Assembly (NCBI GenBank): GCA_030280995.1
Contig: JASXTE010000016.1
Span: 24,823,501 to 24,887,500 of the forward strand
Direction of reading: 5' to 3'
Source of the DNA: Hemileia vastatrix
Lineage: Eukaryota > Basidiomycota > Pucciniomycetes > Pucciniales > Zaghouaniaceae
Length of the DNA stretch: 64,000 nt
Numbering within the stretch: the stretch's first letter is position 1; every line of letters begins with the position of its first letter. This document shows positions 1 through 9,446 of this stretch, piece by piece. Made by a program: the position numbers and the translations under genes. The notes under the pieces were generated by a model. That model made no database searches, had not been told where the DNA came from, and worked only from the letters and a program-made list of their open reading frames with translations.

Positions 1-888
1 AACCCAAGGATCACTCCTACCAGACCTCCTTTCAAAATCTCTAGGCTGAGAAGGTGCCTTATTAACCTTCTTGGCCTCCTGAACAAAAATGTTCAGCTAC
101 TTTGTAATATCAGCCAACTTCTCCACCATTGGGTCCCTCTCCTGTTTGGGAACCTGCACCAAATTCTTCTCCTCCTTCTTCTCCCTAACTTCCTCTTCAG
201 CCAAAGCCTCACTGACTTTGCTGACATACTTGGCACACCCCTCCTGATAGGTGTCCACAGCCAATAACTTCAAATGGGCCTCAACAGCCTCCTTCACCTT
301 ATCCAAGTCAGGAAACTTCTGGTCCCCATTAGAAAGAGTCTTCATCAATTACTTTCTTGACAACTCCTTCAACACATCCATCCTGACATCTCTAGCCAGG
401 GCAGACCAAAAAACATCCTTGGCAGCATTTTCATGTGCCAGCTCCTCCACCTCCACCAAATATTCCACCACAGGATCAAACTGTAGCAGAAACATTCTGT
501 AACTACTTAAGTTACCAACACCACCATAAGATTGGCATTCACTGACAACCTTGTTCAAATCCACCATAGTGAACCTGACACCCCATCTATCCACCATTTC
601 CCTACACAACAATTTCCAATCCCTCTTCTTGTAGCCAGACATGGCCACAATCTCCTTCTCCACTTACCTATCACCAATGAAGAAGATAATCTGCTTCACC
701 ATGTCCAGGTAGGAAGCACCATCCACTCCAGCAGCAGTTTCATACTTCTCTAGAAACCACTTGACATCCTCCCCATTAAACTTGGTACCATCCCAAGTTT
801 TAATCCTTACACACTTCCTAACCATCACATCAGGAGCACCATCTCCCCCACTGACAGTCACTACAGGAATAGAAGAACCAGAAGCCAT
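1..888 (-). pseudogene. Gag N-terminal part of truncated gypsy copy B'
   Basis: This is the same coding sequence as the gag start of element B at 27690-28580, here on the opposite strand and almost identical. The frame begins with MASGSS at 888 and runs leftward out of the window. It is interrupted by three in-frame stops (664-666, 349-351, 97-99), at the same three places as in B. The protein has no motif I can name before the zinc-knuckle region; position after the LTR and primer site makes it Gag. The shared stops show that B' and B descend from one already broken copy by duplication, not by separate insertions. Confidence 0.75.
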
Positions 889-957
889 TCTTCCAGTCCG
901 AAACACCAAAAAGAGCCAACCAAAGAAAACAGAGATTCCAAAGAACTAGCAAGTTCT

Positions 958-975
958 ACCCCACGTTGGGTGCCA
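958..975 (-). other. Primer binding site of B' (tRNA-Lys type)
   Basis: On the minus strand this reads TGGCACCCAACGTGGGGT, four bases after the LTR end. It is one base different from the site of B (TGGCGCCC...), which matches the classical tRNA-Lys1,2 primer site of retroviruses. It would prime minus-strand DNA synthesis. Confidence 0.7.
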
Positions 976-979
976 GAAA

Positions 980-2064
980 TGTAGACAATCCTATAGTGCT
1001 AGCTATAGGCCTTGACCAAGGGAGTTGGAGAAAAACCAGAGAGAAAATCCCCTGTCCCTTTAGAAAAATAGAGTGAGATTTACATGCTAAAGTAAGTTGG
1101 TTCCTGTTTTGCTAAAGCTCCTTTTTAACACACTTGACTGCTTGATGAGCCAAGAAAGTAGTCCCCAAATAGACTACCAGACCAAAGAACTGAAATGTAG
1201 AACAATGTCCACACCAGAGACAGCAAAGATACTTGATGTAGGCTGCAAATCCACACCAGAGACAGCAATAATACTTGCTATAGCTTGCAAGACTATAACA
1301 GAGAAAACAGTTGCCAAAGTTATGAAGAACTCACTTGCAACAAACACAGCCAATTGTGGCCAGAAAACAGTGAAAACTGAGTGAGGAACAATGAGATCAC
1401 CTCCGGATCGTTGTATGATGATTAAGGTTGCCCCAAACTGTCTTATTCACTATGTACACACAGACCACTAACTAAGAGCCCATGTGCACCCACCAATCTG
1501 GCACCTGTACCCGCCAAATTTCATAAAAAACCCTCCTGGAGCGCTCCCCAACCTCCTAAAACAGAGGCGGGCAGGCCACCCAACGTCGGAGATGCCGCCT
1601 GAAGCGGCTCGGCCTCCCTGAAGCCAGAAAACCAATAAAAACCACTAATCTACTTAGAAAAATTAGCTACAACTACTAAAACCTTTAAAACACGGAATTT
1701 CACCATAACAACATTGAGACATGAAATATAGAGAAAAATTAGCTCTATCCAATGGTACTAAGCACTTAACCCTAAGACTTAAGTTTAGCCCGTAAAACAC
1801 AAAAAAAAAATTAAACAGCAATCTATTATAAATGAAAAATGAGGAAATGACCCCTTAAAACTTAGAATATGAAAAATGTCTACAAGACATAAAATATATA
1901 GAAAAACCAGGGCTATCCAATGATAGTATCCACATACCCGCAGACCCAATATCCACGGAATAAAACCAGAAAAATACCCAATTCCTTAACAGATGTCAAT
2001 TAAGACATGCACAAACAGCGCCAAATCACACAACAAAGGCCCCTGCCAATGTTGGATGACCACA
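980..2064 (-). repeat. 5' LTR of truncated element B'
   Basis: This 1085-bp LTR begins TGTGGTCATC and ends GTCTACA on the minus strand. It is nearly identical to the LTR at 26514-27598 and a little more distant from the 3' LTR of B at 38472-39557. Its outer flank is CCGG followed by the same 41-bp leader scrap that flanks B, so it occupies a duplicated copy of the same insertion site. Confidence 0.9.
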
Positions 2065-2105
2065 CCGGATAATAATTTGAGGCCTTTCCAAATGACGACA
2101 AAAAT
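2065..2105 (-). repeat. 41-bp scrap of element C leader and LTR tip
   Basis: This is the exact reverse complement of 26473-26513, the stretch between the solo LTR at 25334-26472 and element B. It contains the duplicated target AAAAT (ATTTT on the other strand) next to the LTR and CCGG next to B'. It should not be beside element A, and it marks the duplication junction. Confidence 0.85.
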
Positions 2106-3243
2106 TGTCGGTCAGTCGTCTAGAAGAGGTAAGAAAAATAGGAGAAAAAGGAGGAGAGAAGGAGGAGGACAAGGGAAAATAAAGAAATAAACCAAAAAAA
2201 TATATATTTAATTTATTTGAGAGGGAAACAACGGTGAGCAACTTTGAGAGGTGACAAAAACTTAGATTTTATTAACAATAATATTATTAAATGTAAGGGT
2301 TCTGCGCGGCAAACAATTTTAATTACTATCAGACTTAAAGCAACCTTTAATTTGTTGTATAGACTTTTAATTAGATTTGTATTACTAATAAAAAAATATA
2401 AACGTAATAAAATGGTTATTTAATTTGTTGAGTGTGTAATAAGTGATGATGCTACAGGGGATTATCCAAGGCCCTTTTATAGGCAATGGGTCCTCTGAAG
2501 CGCTACTATCTTTGTAAATACAATGATTAGAATGGAATAAAACAAATATATCAAAAGAGTAAATGAAACATAACAATATAGAGAAAAACATGAAACAAAT
2601 AATTAAAACCCCAATTAAGAATCCAATTTCCCCGCCATTAATTCCCAAATCAGTAAGTGACAATAGTGAATAACTAAACAAGATTGGAAACATAGGAACT
2701 ATGAGAAATATAATTCCAAACAGATGGTACATTCTGATTAAAGGACATTTTAAGTGAAACAAAAAATAATTTGACGCAACAAAACAAACAATTAATCTCA
2801 CTTTAGTCCAAATTAATTTATTTGTTTTTTCTAACACAATTAAGGGTCAAAAGAAGCGTCATTAATTATTGTTTAGTATCATATGAGAGGTATTATTTAA
2901 TATATAAATTTAAGTAATTAATTTAAATATATTATAAATCAATTTTACACTTGTAATTATAATATATGTTTTTCAATTAATTAAATATAAATTTATAATT
3001 ATTAAATACATAAAAATGCACCATTATTTGTAGAATATATTATATTATGCTCAATTTAATTGTATATAAAAATATATATAACCAATAAATTTAATGTAAC
3101 ACTTGTATATAATAAAATACTTATATAATTTCATTATGCAATAAAATATTAAGTTATATTCATTAAATACAATTCTTACCCACTCTTTAAGGTTTTATAA
3201 TTTATATATCATTTACTGGACTCCTGGAATAGCCTGGCTGACA
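2106..3243 (-). repeat. 3' LTR of element A (chimeric)
   Basis: This 1138-bp LTR contains a TATAAAA box on the minus strand (plus 2476-2484 region). Most of it, from about 2480 to 3243, carries the bases of A's own 5' LTR. Its left tip, to about 2176, carries the diagnostic bases of the solo LTR at 25334-26472. Confidence 0.85.
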
Positions 3244-3254
3244 CTCCCTCACTC
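3244..3254 (-). other. Polypurine tract of element A
   Basis: On the minus strand GAGTGAGGGAG ends exactly at the start of the 3' LTR. It is the expected plus-strand DNA primer. Element G has GTGAGGGAG at the same place. Confidence 0.75.
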
Positions 3255-3278
3255 TAAAAAAACAATAAAAAAAAAATG

Positions 3279-6200
3279 CTAAGATTTTTTCTTTTTGTAT
3301 TTTTTCAACAGAGCAGGCAGATTTGAAAATTCCTTGCCAGGTATCCATGCATCATGTTCAGATGATTTGTTCTTATATCTCAATAAATATTCAGTACCTC
3401 TTTCAGAAGTGATAATTCTATCATTGAGAATTTTATCAATTTCTTCTGTTTCTGTGACTTCCTGAGGGTTCTTCTTAGGTCTTCCTCTTCTTTTTGGAAA
3501 TAAGTCACTGTTGGAAGTATAAGGTTTAAGTAAAGAAATGGGAAAAACAGGATGTTTCCTATCATATGGAGAATACAATACAACTTCTACTGCATTATCA
3601 CCAACCATTCTTTTAACAACAAATGGTCCTACAAAAGGATCTTTTAATTTGTGGTTACCTTGTAAATTGAAATGGACAGTAGAGATCAACACTTCATCAC
3701 CCTTGTTAAATGTGTATTCTTTATGGGATTTATCCCATCTTTTCTTTTCATATTCAAATGCTTTATCAATACAACTCTGAGCATGTTTTCTGCATAGCTG
3801 TTGCATTTGCATAAAAGATTTTACACCAGGGTGTAGTTCCAACTTAGGTAATTTATTATTGAGAATCTGAGCAGGAGTGTTTGTGACATAACCTAACCAA
3901 AGCTCAAAAGGCTTTTTCTCAGTGACAGAATGAACAGTGCTATTATATGCAAATTCAAGACCAGGCAAAAGAGTGACCCAATCATGAGTAAGTCTGTCAT
4001 TGTCTTTATATTCTAAACCAAAGGCACAATACCTTCTAATCATATCTTCCAGAGTTTGAATCATTCTTTCAGCTAGACCATCAGTCTGAGGATGGTGAGC
4101 TGTAGACAATTTCAACTCACAGCCACAAATATCCATCAAAGAGGTCCAAAACTCAGAAGTGAATTTTGGATCCCTATCAGAGATAATGGCTTTTGGAAAA
4201 CCAATAATATTAAACATGTAAGACCACCATAAGAAAGCTAATTCTTTGGTGGATACATCTTTGTGGGTTGGAATAAATTTGCACATTTTTGTGAATCTAT
4301 CAACTATTACACAACAAGAGTTAAAGCTGTCTTTACCTGCAACAGGAAGACCAGTGACAAAATCCATATTAATGATTTGCCAGGGAGCACTAGGTGCTTC
4401 AATATGTTGTAATAACCCTGCTCTCTTACCTGTTAACCTTTTAGATTTTTGGCAGGAATCACAAGATTCAACATATAATTTTGTGTCTTCAGACATATTA
4501 GCCCACCATGCAGTGTTTTTGATTCTAATCAATGTTTTTTCAAGATCAAAATGACCAGCTAATATGTCATCATGACAAAGTTTGAGGATAGTTTCTTTCA
4601 TTGAAGGAGGAATAACAATTACATTGGTAAGCTTCCTTCTATAATATATGTAACCATCTTCAATAGAAAACTTTCCTTTATTTAAAGCATTTTGGTACTT
4701 TGCAGGAAGAGTTTTTATTAATGCTTGAATTGAAGCATTCTTAGGATCATTCAAAATAGTAACTAATTTATTTAAGTCAGAATCTTTATCATATGAATCC
4801 AGTATTAACTGTAATAACTCTTCTTCCATATCAACTATAAATATACCATGTACATGAACAGTGTCATCCTCAGGTACATAAGCAGGATTGGAGTCATTAT
4901 TTGGCAGAGGCAATCTGGAGAGCATATCAACATTAGAGTGAACATTTCCAGCTCTGTGGATTATAGTCATCCTTCCTCTGTATTCCTGAACAGCAAGTTG
5001 CCACCTGAACATATGTCTGTTAGGTGTTTTGAGGTTTAAGAGAGATTTCACAGCACTACAGTCAGTTACCAACTCAAATTTTTGGTCATCCAAGTAGTAA
5101 TGAAGTTTCTCAAGAGCCCAAACAACTGCTAAGCACTCCAATTGAGTGGCACCATATTTCAATTCACTATTTCTTAAGGTTCTTGAAATATAACAAATTA
5201 AAACCTCTGAGGATTTATCATTAATAATTTGCTTTTGGTGAAGGGCAGCACCCAGACCAATAAAGCTAGCATCAGTATAAAGTACAAATGGCTTGTTAAA
5301 ATCTGGAAGAGCCAATATAGGGGCTGTCATTAAGCAACTTTTCAATTTATTAAAAGCTTTCTGACAGTCAGTATTCCAGAGAAAAGCAACATCTTTTCTG
5401 GTTAGTTTTGTAAGAGGCAAGGCTATGACCTGATAATTTTTAATATATTGTCTATAATAGCCACACATACCCAAAAAACTTTGGATTTCTCTTACAGAAG
5501 TTGGTGCTTTCACATTTTGAATGGCAGCAACTTTATTATGGTCTACACAAATTTGTAAGCCTGACACAACATGGCCAAGGACTTTCAAAGATTGAAAACC
5601 AAATTTACACTTTTTTAAAGATAAGGTCATATTGATTTCATCCATTTTTTGGAAAACTCTATTCAAGTGAATCATATGTTCATCAAAAGTTTTAGAAAAA
5701 ACAATAATATCATCAATATAAACCATGAGCCAACCTTCAATAATTTCTTGATGGAAAGTGTTATCCATGACTTTCTGGAAAACTGAAGGAGAATTTTTAG
5801 GGCCAAATGGCATCCTAACATACTTATATATTCCCATATGAGTAGCAATAAGCAAAAAATTTTGAGAATTTTTCTCAACTGGAACTTGATGATAACCTTT
5901 ATTACCATCCAGACAACTAATAAATTTTGCACCTTGCAAGGTAGCATGTATTGAATTAATTCTGGGTAAAGGATAAATATCATCAACAGTATAAGTATTT
6001 AAAGCTCTGTAATCTCCACATAATCTAGCTTTATCTTTTTCATATGAAATCAAGACTGGGGAGATGACACAATATTTGGGGGTGACATCCACTTTCTCAA
6101 TGATATTCATTTTCAATAATGTTTCAATATTATCTTCAATATCTTTTCTTTTTGATGGAGAAGCAGGATATGGTTTTTTCTTAAGGGAAGGAGGAATATC

Positions 6201-9200
6201 ACCCAAATTACAGGATAAGGTAATTTTCATCTCTTCCTGAACAATTCCCAAGACATGAGAACCATGAGCAAAAGCCATAGGGAAAGAGGTAATAGAGGCA
6301 ACAATAGAATCCTTTTGTTCACTAGTCAACTGATCACCAAAAGAAGCGGTATTTATTTCATGTAATAAATCATACATTTCAGTTGTTGTTCTACCTTTAC
6401 ATTGGGTCAGTGAGTTACAAGATTTCAACAAATTCCCAGAAGGTCTAGGAGAAGAAATTTTGAATTTTCTTTTCCCATTCATTCCTAAAGTAAAGCAATT
6501 ATTTGCTGGATCCAGTTTCACACCAAACATGGTTAAAATACCATTTCCCATAATAAACCAATTGCTCAAATTATCATTATTCATGACAACAAACTCACAA
6601 ATAGCTCTGGCAAAACCACCATTATATTTGAAGAATACAGAGGTTTTGTATTTGCCAATAGGAAATAAGGTAGAACCATACCCTCTCCATTTTTCAGAAG
6701 TTATAGGCAATAATTTACTCAAATATTCCTTATCCACTGAAGCCAAAGCTTTTTCAGATACTACACTTCCTCCAGCACCAGAATCAAGAACTACATCAAC
6801 ATTTTTACCATTAATGATAACAGGTGCCTTTAAAGGGGATATAGGAATAGAATTTTTAGTAATATCTTTAATTATCTCAGCATTTTCTACTGAAGATAAA
6901 TTCAATACACAATCATCAGGTATATTATTTAAATAATGGACCTCATGTTCCAACATTAAAACATCTTTAACAGATTCATTGTCATAGGAGATATTACTTT
7001 CACAGTCACTGGAAGAATTATTGACATCAAGTTCAACTTCATCAGTGTCTTCATTTTGTTCAACAAGATGAATTTTCTTGTCACAAACATGACCCTTCTG
7101 CCACGGTTTGTTACATTTATAACAAGTATTTGTTTCATATTTTTTAGGTGCAACTGGGGCAGAGGGTTTACCAGATTTTTCTGGGAGCTTTATAGAAGGT
7201 TTATTCTGATCATTATAAGATTTACTAAGGTAATTCTTTGGTTCATATCTATGGTTGAGTAGTACTTCATTACAGATATTAATGAAAGAAGAATTTTCCC
7301 TTACATGCTCAGTTCTAGAAACAATCAAATCCCTAAGAGAATTTTGTAATTTATACAAGATTTTATCTCTCCAAATATCATAATCCATCTTTGGATCAAT
7401 TGCTCTAAGGATTTTAGTTATTTTCATCAGAAAAACAATGGGCTTTTCAACAGAGGATGATACATATCTAGTATTCTCATACAGTCTCTGCTGAGCTAAC
7501 CTGAATTTTGAACCACCAAACTGATTCTCAATCAAGGATTTCCAATCATTCCATGTATAATGATTGTTATCTAAGAGGACAGATTCATACCACATCAAGG
7601 CTACATTGGAAAATAAAGAAATTAGCTTAGAAACAATTTCCTCATCAGGTAGTTTATAAGATCTCTTTGAATTATCAATTCTCTGGATAAAGTGTTGCCA
7701 ATCAGAGGAAGAATCACCATCAAAGGTAGGATATTGGTCTAACTTAGGCCAATTTTTCTGACTACTGGGATGGTCCACTTTTTGGTTTGAATTATTCATT
7801 AGTAATAATTCCTGAAGTTTAGCCAGGTGTTCAGAAATTTCATTATTTACAGAAACAGCTGGTGCATGACTATCACAAGATTTTTTGCTAGTAGCAAAAG
7901 ATTTTACAGACTCATTGTCAGTTTGTTTAATGGTTGAAATATGAGGAATAAAGGATGAACTTTGTTCAGGTTTTTTCCCTTTATTTTTATGCAGCTTATT
8001 TGCAGAAATCTCATTTAATTCATTATTGATGGTTAAGGTTGAGAACTTTTCCTGTAGGTCAGACACATAGTTTCTTATTCTTGGAATTTCAGACATCTGG
8101 TCATTTACTTTTGCAAGAGATAGAACATTTCTGTCCTCAGAAACTGAGTGTTTGGTACTTAGTGCATGGAAATCATTTCTTAGCTTCTTAAACTCATTTT
8201 GCAGAGATTTTATTTCATTTTTGAATGAATAATTTTCCTCAATAAGGGGTTTCAATTCACTCAAGGTCTTATGTAGACTGATATTTCTATCTGAGATAGC
8301 TTTATGGTCACTTCTTATTTGTTTTTGTTGACTAAGAACAATATTCAAGGTTTCTTTGATTTTTAAATAAGCTGTATCTTCTACAGAAGAACTCACTTTA
8401 CATTGCAAGTGTAAATTATTTAATCTATCACTTTCATGGATTAACACATCTCTCACATGTTTGTCTTTCACAATATTAAAATCAAGGGTATCTTTCAATA
8501 TTTCCTCAGAAGTTTTTTCAATTAAGGTATAGATTTCAGGGGGAACAGAATCATTTTTAATTGCAAGAGAAGGATTAATTAAAGATATAGAAGTTAAATG
8601 TAAAGGTTCATCAAATGACAATTTGCTAATTACATCAATAGGGCTACTAGTTACAGGAAGCTGTCTTTTAACAGGTTTAACTGTTCTTTCACCATGTTCA
8701 ATAATATTACCTGCAGAAGAAGATTTATTAGAAAACATACCCAAGTGACTATCAACCAAATTACTTACCATGGCAGAGGAGGAATCTTCCCCTGAGACTG
8801 GGTTTGGGATTGTGCTTGGGCCTTCTTTCTCCTGCCTTGTTGGTAGGGATGAGGAGGTGGATGGAAATTGGGTGTTCTGGATGGGCCAGGCTGATGATGA
8901 GGAGGGTGTTGCACATTCTGTTGGTAGTGACTCATTAGATAATCCCATTTCCATTGCTCTACTTCCATAGTATTTGGATTTTGGATGGTTGAGCTGGGTG
9001 GCTGTGAAGGTTGAGCCTGAAGCTGAGGCTGATTGGGAGGCAACTGAGGAGGGGCCTGGGCCTGAATCTGGTTCCTGAGTTCTTGGACCTGATCCCACAA
9101 TGTGTCTACCTTTGCTTTGTACGTCATATTTTCTGTCTTCAACTCTTTTATATGACTGGATAGGTTGCTGATTTGTTGTGGCAGAGGAAGCTTTTTTATT

Positions 9201-9446
9201 TTGAAGCCTTTTGGAAGACCTTCTTGAGGCACTAGAGGCTTTACTTCCTTCTGTGGTACTGGGGGAAGGGGGTTTGGTTTGTTTGCATTTCCTGTCATTT
9301 CCACATCCTGCAGTATGTGAATTCTTTGTGTTAACATAAGATTTTTTATGACCAACTTTAGAAGAACTTACAGTGTCAGCATCATAGTCAATTTCTATTT
9401 CATCCACTTGCATGTTATCCATTTTTTCTGCCAAATTGTTGGACAT
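3279..9446 (-). CDS. Gag-Pol polyprotein of element A (2055 aa)
   Basis: One open frame encodes all retrotransposon functions. In order: a Ser/Pro-rich N-terminus, a coiled-coil stretch at about residues 380-470, a capsid-like Gag domain from about 575 (KNWPKLDQYPTFDG), and a non-canonical zinc knuckle CYKCNKPWQKGHVC near 775. Next come the aspartic protease (VVLDSGAGGS, about 888) and reverse transcriptase with YIDD near 1241. RNase H follows (TDASFIGLG ... LECLAVVWALEK ... TDCSAVKSLL), then integrase with an HHCC finger (about 1625-1670) and a D-D-E core (INMDF near 1692, SDRDP near 1757, GLAER near 1791). A chromodomain-like C-terminus (YLLRYKNKSSEHDAWIP, about 2000-2055) may guide integration. 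All catalytic residues I can check are present, so the copy could be functional. ATG at 9446 is chosen because element C starts at the equivalent codon. Confidence 0.93.
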   Translation of the reverse strand: MSNNLAEKMDNMQVDEIEIDYDADTVSSSKVGHKKSYVNTKNSHTAGCGNDRKCKQTKPPSPSTTEGSKASSASRRSSKRLQNKKASSATTNQQPIQSYKRVEDRKYDVQSKGRHIVGSGPRTQEPDSGPGPSSVASQSASASGSTFTATQLNHPKSKYYGSRAMEMGLSNESLPTECATPSSSSAWPIQNTQFPSTSSSLPTRQEKEGPSTIPNPVSGEDSSSAMVSNLVDSHLGMFSNKSSSAGNIIEHGERTVKPVKRQLPVTSSPIDVISKLSFDEPLHLTSISLINPSLAIKNDSVPPEIYTLIEKTSEEILKDTLDFNIVKDKHVRDVLIHESDRLNNLHLQCKVSSSVEDTAYLKIKETLNIVLSQQKQIRSDHKAISDRNISLHKTLSELKPLIEENYSFKNEIKSLQNEFKKLRNDFHALSTKHSVSEDRNVLSLAKVNDQMSEIPRIRNYVSDLQEKFSTLTINNELNEISANKLHKNKGKKPEQSSSFIPHISTIKQTDNESVKSFATSKKSCDSHAPAVSVNNEISEHLAKLQELLLMNNSNQKVDHPSSQKNWPKLDQYPTFDGDSSSDWQHFIQRIDNSKRSYKLPDEEIVSKLISLFSNVALMWYESVLLDNNHYTWNDWKSLIENQFGGSKFRLAQQRLYENTRYVSSSVEKPIVFLMKITKILRAIDPKMDYDIWRDKILYKLQNSLRDLIVSRTEHVRENSSFINICNEVLLNHRYEPKNYLSKSYNDQNKPSIKLPEKSGKPSAPVAPKKYETNTCYKCNKPWQKGHVCDKKIHLVEQNEDTDEVELDVNNSSSDCESNISYDNESVKDVLMLEHEVHYLNNIPDDCVLNLSSVENAEIIKDITKNSIPISPLKAPVIINGKNVDVVLDSGAGGSVVSEKALASVDKEYLSKLLPITSEKWRGYGSTLFPIGKYKTSVFFKYNGGFARAICEFVVMNNDNLSNWFIMGNGILTMFGVKLDPANNCFTLGMNGKRKFKISSPRPSGNLLKSCNSLTQCKGRTTTEMYDLLHEINTASFGDQLTSEQKDSIVASITSFPMAFAHGSHVLGIVQEEMKITLSCNLGDIPPSLKKKPYPASPSKRKDIEDNIETLLKMNIIEKVDVTPKYCVISPVLISYEKDKARLCGDYRALNTYTVDDIYPLPRINSIHATLQGAKFISCLDGNKGYHQVPVEKNSQNFLLIATHMGIYKYVRMPFGPKNSPSVFQKVMDNTFHQEIIEGWLMVYIDDIIVFSKTFDEHMIHLNRVFQKMDEINMTLSLKKCKFGFQSLKVLGHVVSGLQICVDHNKVAAIQNVKAPTSVREIQSFLGMCGYYRQYIKNYQVIALPLTKLTRKDVAFLWNTDCQKAFNKLKSCLMTAPILALPDFNKPFVLYTDASFIGLGAALHQKQIINDKSSEVLICYISRTLRNSELKYGATQLECLAVVWALEKLHYYLDDQKFELVTDCSAVKSLLNLKTPNRHMFRWQLAVQEYRGRMTIIHRAGNVHSNVDMLSRLPLPNNDSNPAYVPEDDTVHVHGIFIVDMEEELLQLILDSYDKDSDLNKLVTILNDPKNASIQALIKTLPAKYQNALNKGKFSIEDGYIYYRRKLTNVIVIPPSMKETILKLCHDDILAGHFDLEKTLIRIKNTAWWANMSEDTKLYVESCDSCQKSKRLTGKRAGLLQHIEAPSAPWQIINMDFVTGLPVAGKDSFNSCCVIVDRFTKMCKFIPTHKDVSTKELAFLWWSYMFNIIGFPKAIISDRDPKFTSEFWTSLMDICGCELKLSTAHHPQTDGLAERMIQTLEDMIRRYCAFGLEYKDNDRLTHDWVTLLPGLEFAYNSTVHSVTEKKPFELWLGYVTNTPAQILNNKLPKLELHPGVKSFMQMQQLCRKHAQSCIDKAFEYEKKRWDKSHKEYTFNKGDEVLISTVHFNLQGNHKLKDPFVGPFVVKRMVGDNAVEVVLYSPYDRKHPVFPISLLKPYTSNSDLFPKRRGRPKKNPQEVTETEEIDKILNDRIITSERGTEYLLRYKNKSSEHDAWIPGKEFSNLPALLKKYKKKKS
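8763..8769 (-). other. Conserved splice-donor-like site in element A
   Basis: On the minus strand the sequence reads CCATG/GTAAGT, at the end of the overlapping ORF1 (its stop is the TAA within GTAAGT). Elements C (GTATGT, 24096-24101) and G (GTAAGT, 55426-55431) have donors at the aligned position. Splicing here would separate ORF1 from pol. Confidence 0.5.
8765..9355 (-). CDS. Overlapping ORF1 in a second frame of element A
   Basis: A 196-codon frame lies wholly inside the 5' part of Gag-Pol, on the same strand but another frame. It predicts a Pro/Gln-rich protein with a short coiled coil (QQISNLSSHIKELKTENM), the motif EQWKWDYL and a basic tail (HPYQQGRRKK). The first frame of element G at the same place carries the counterparts (DQLSHLAKQVVKFEES, DKWKWDWL, HPYKGKKRQK). 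Element C also keeps recognisable pieces despite decay. Conservation across diverged elements suggests real dual coding. Function is unknown; an accessory Gag-like or nucleic-acid-binding protein is possible. The start is uncertain, since the frame may be entered by frameshift or splicing. Confidence 0.55.
   Translation of the reverse strand: MVIKNLMLTQRIHILQDVEMTGNANKPNPLPPVPQKEVKPLVPQEGLPKGFKIKKLPLPQQISNLSSHIKELKTENMTYKAKVDTLWDQVQELRNQIQAQAPPQLPPNQPQLQAQPSQPPSSTIQNPNTMEVEQWKWDYLMSHYQQNVQHPPHHQPGPSRTPNFHPPPHPYQQGRRKKAQAQSQTQSQGKIPPLPW

Noticed and set aside
2385..2837. 150-codon hydrophobic ORF inside the A-type LTR, also at 10414-10866 and 25740-26192
   Set aside because: It is open in three copies, but these are recent near-identical LTRs, so openness shows no selection. 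The more distant LTR at 40175-41468 does not keep the frame (TAA at the TATA box), and the ORF overlaps the promoter. Composition alone explains the hydrophobic sequence.
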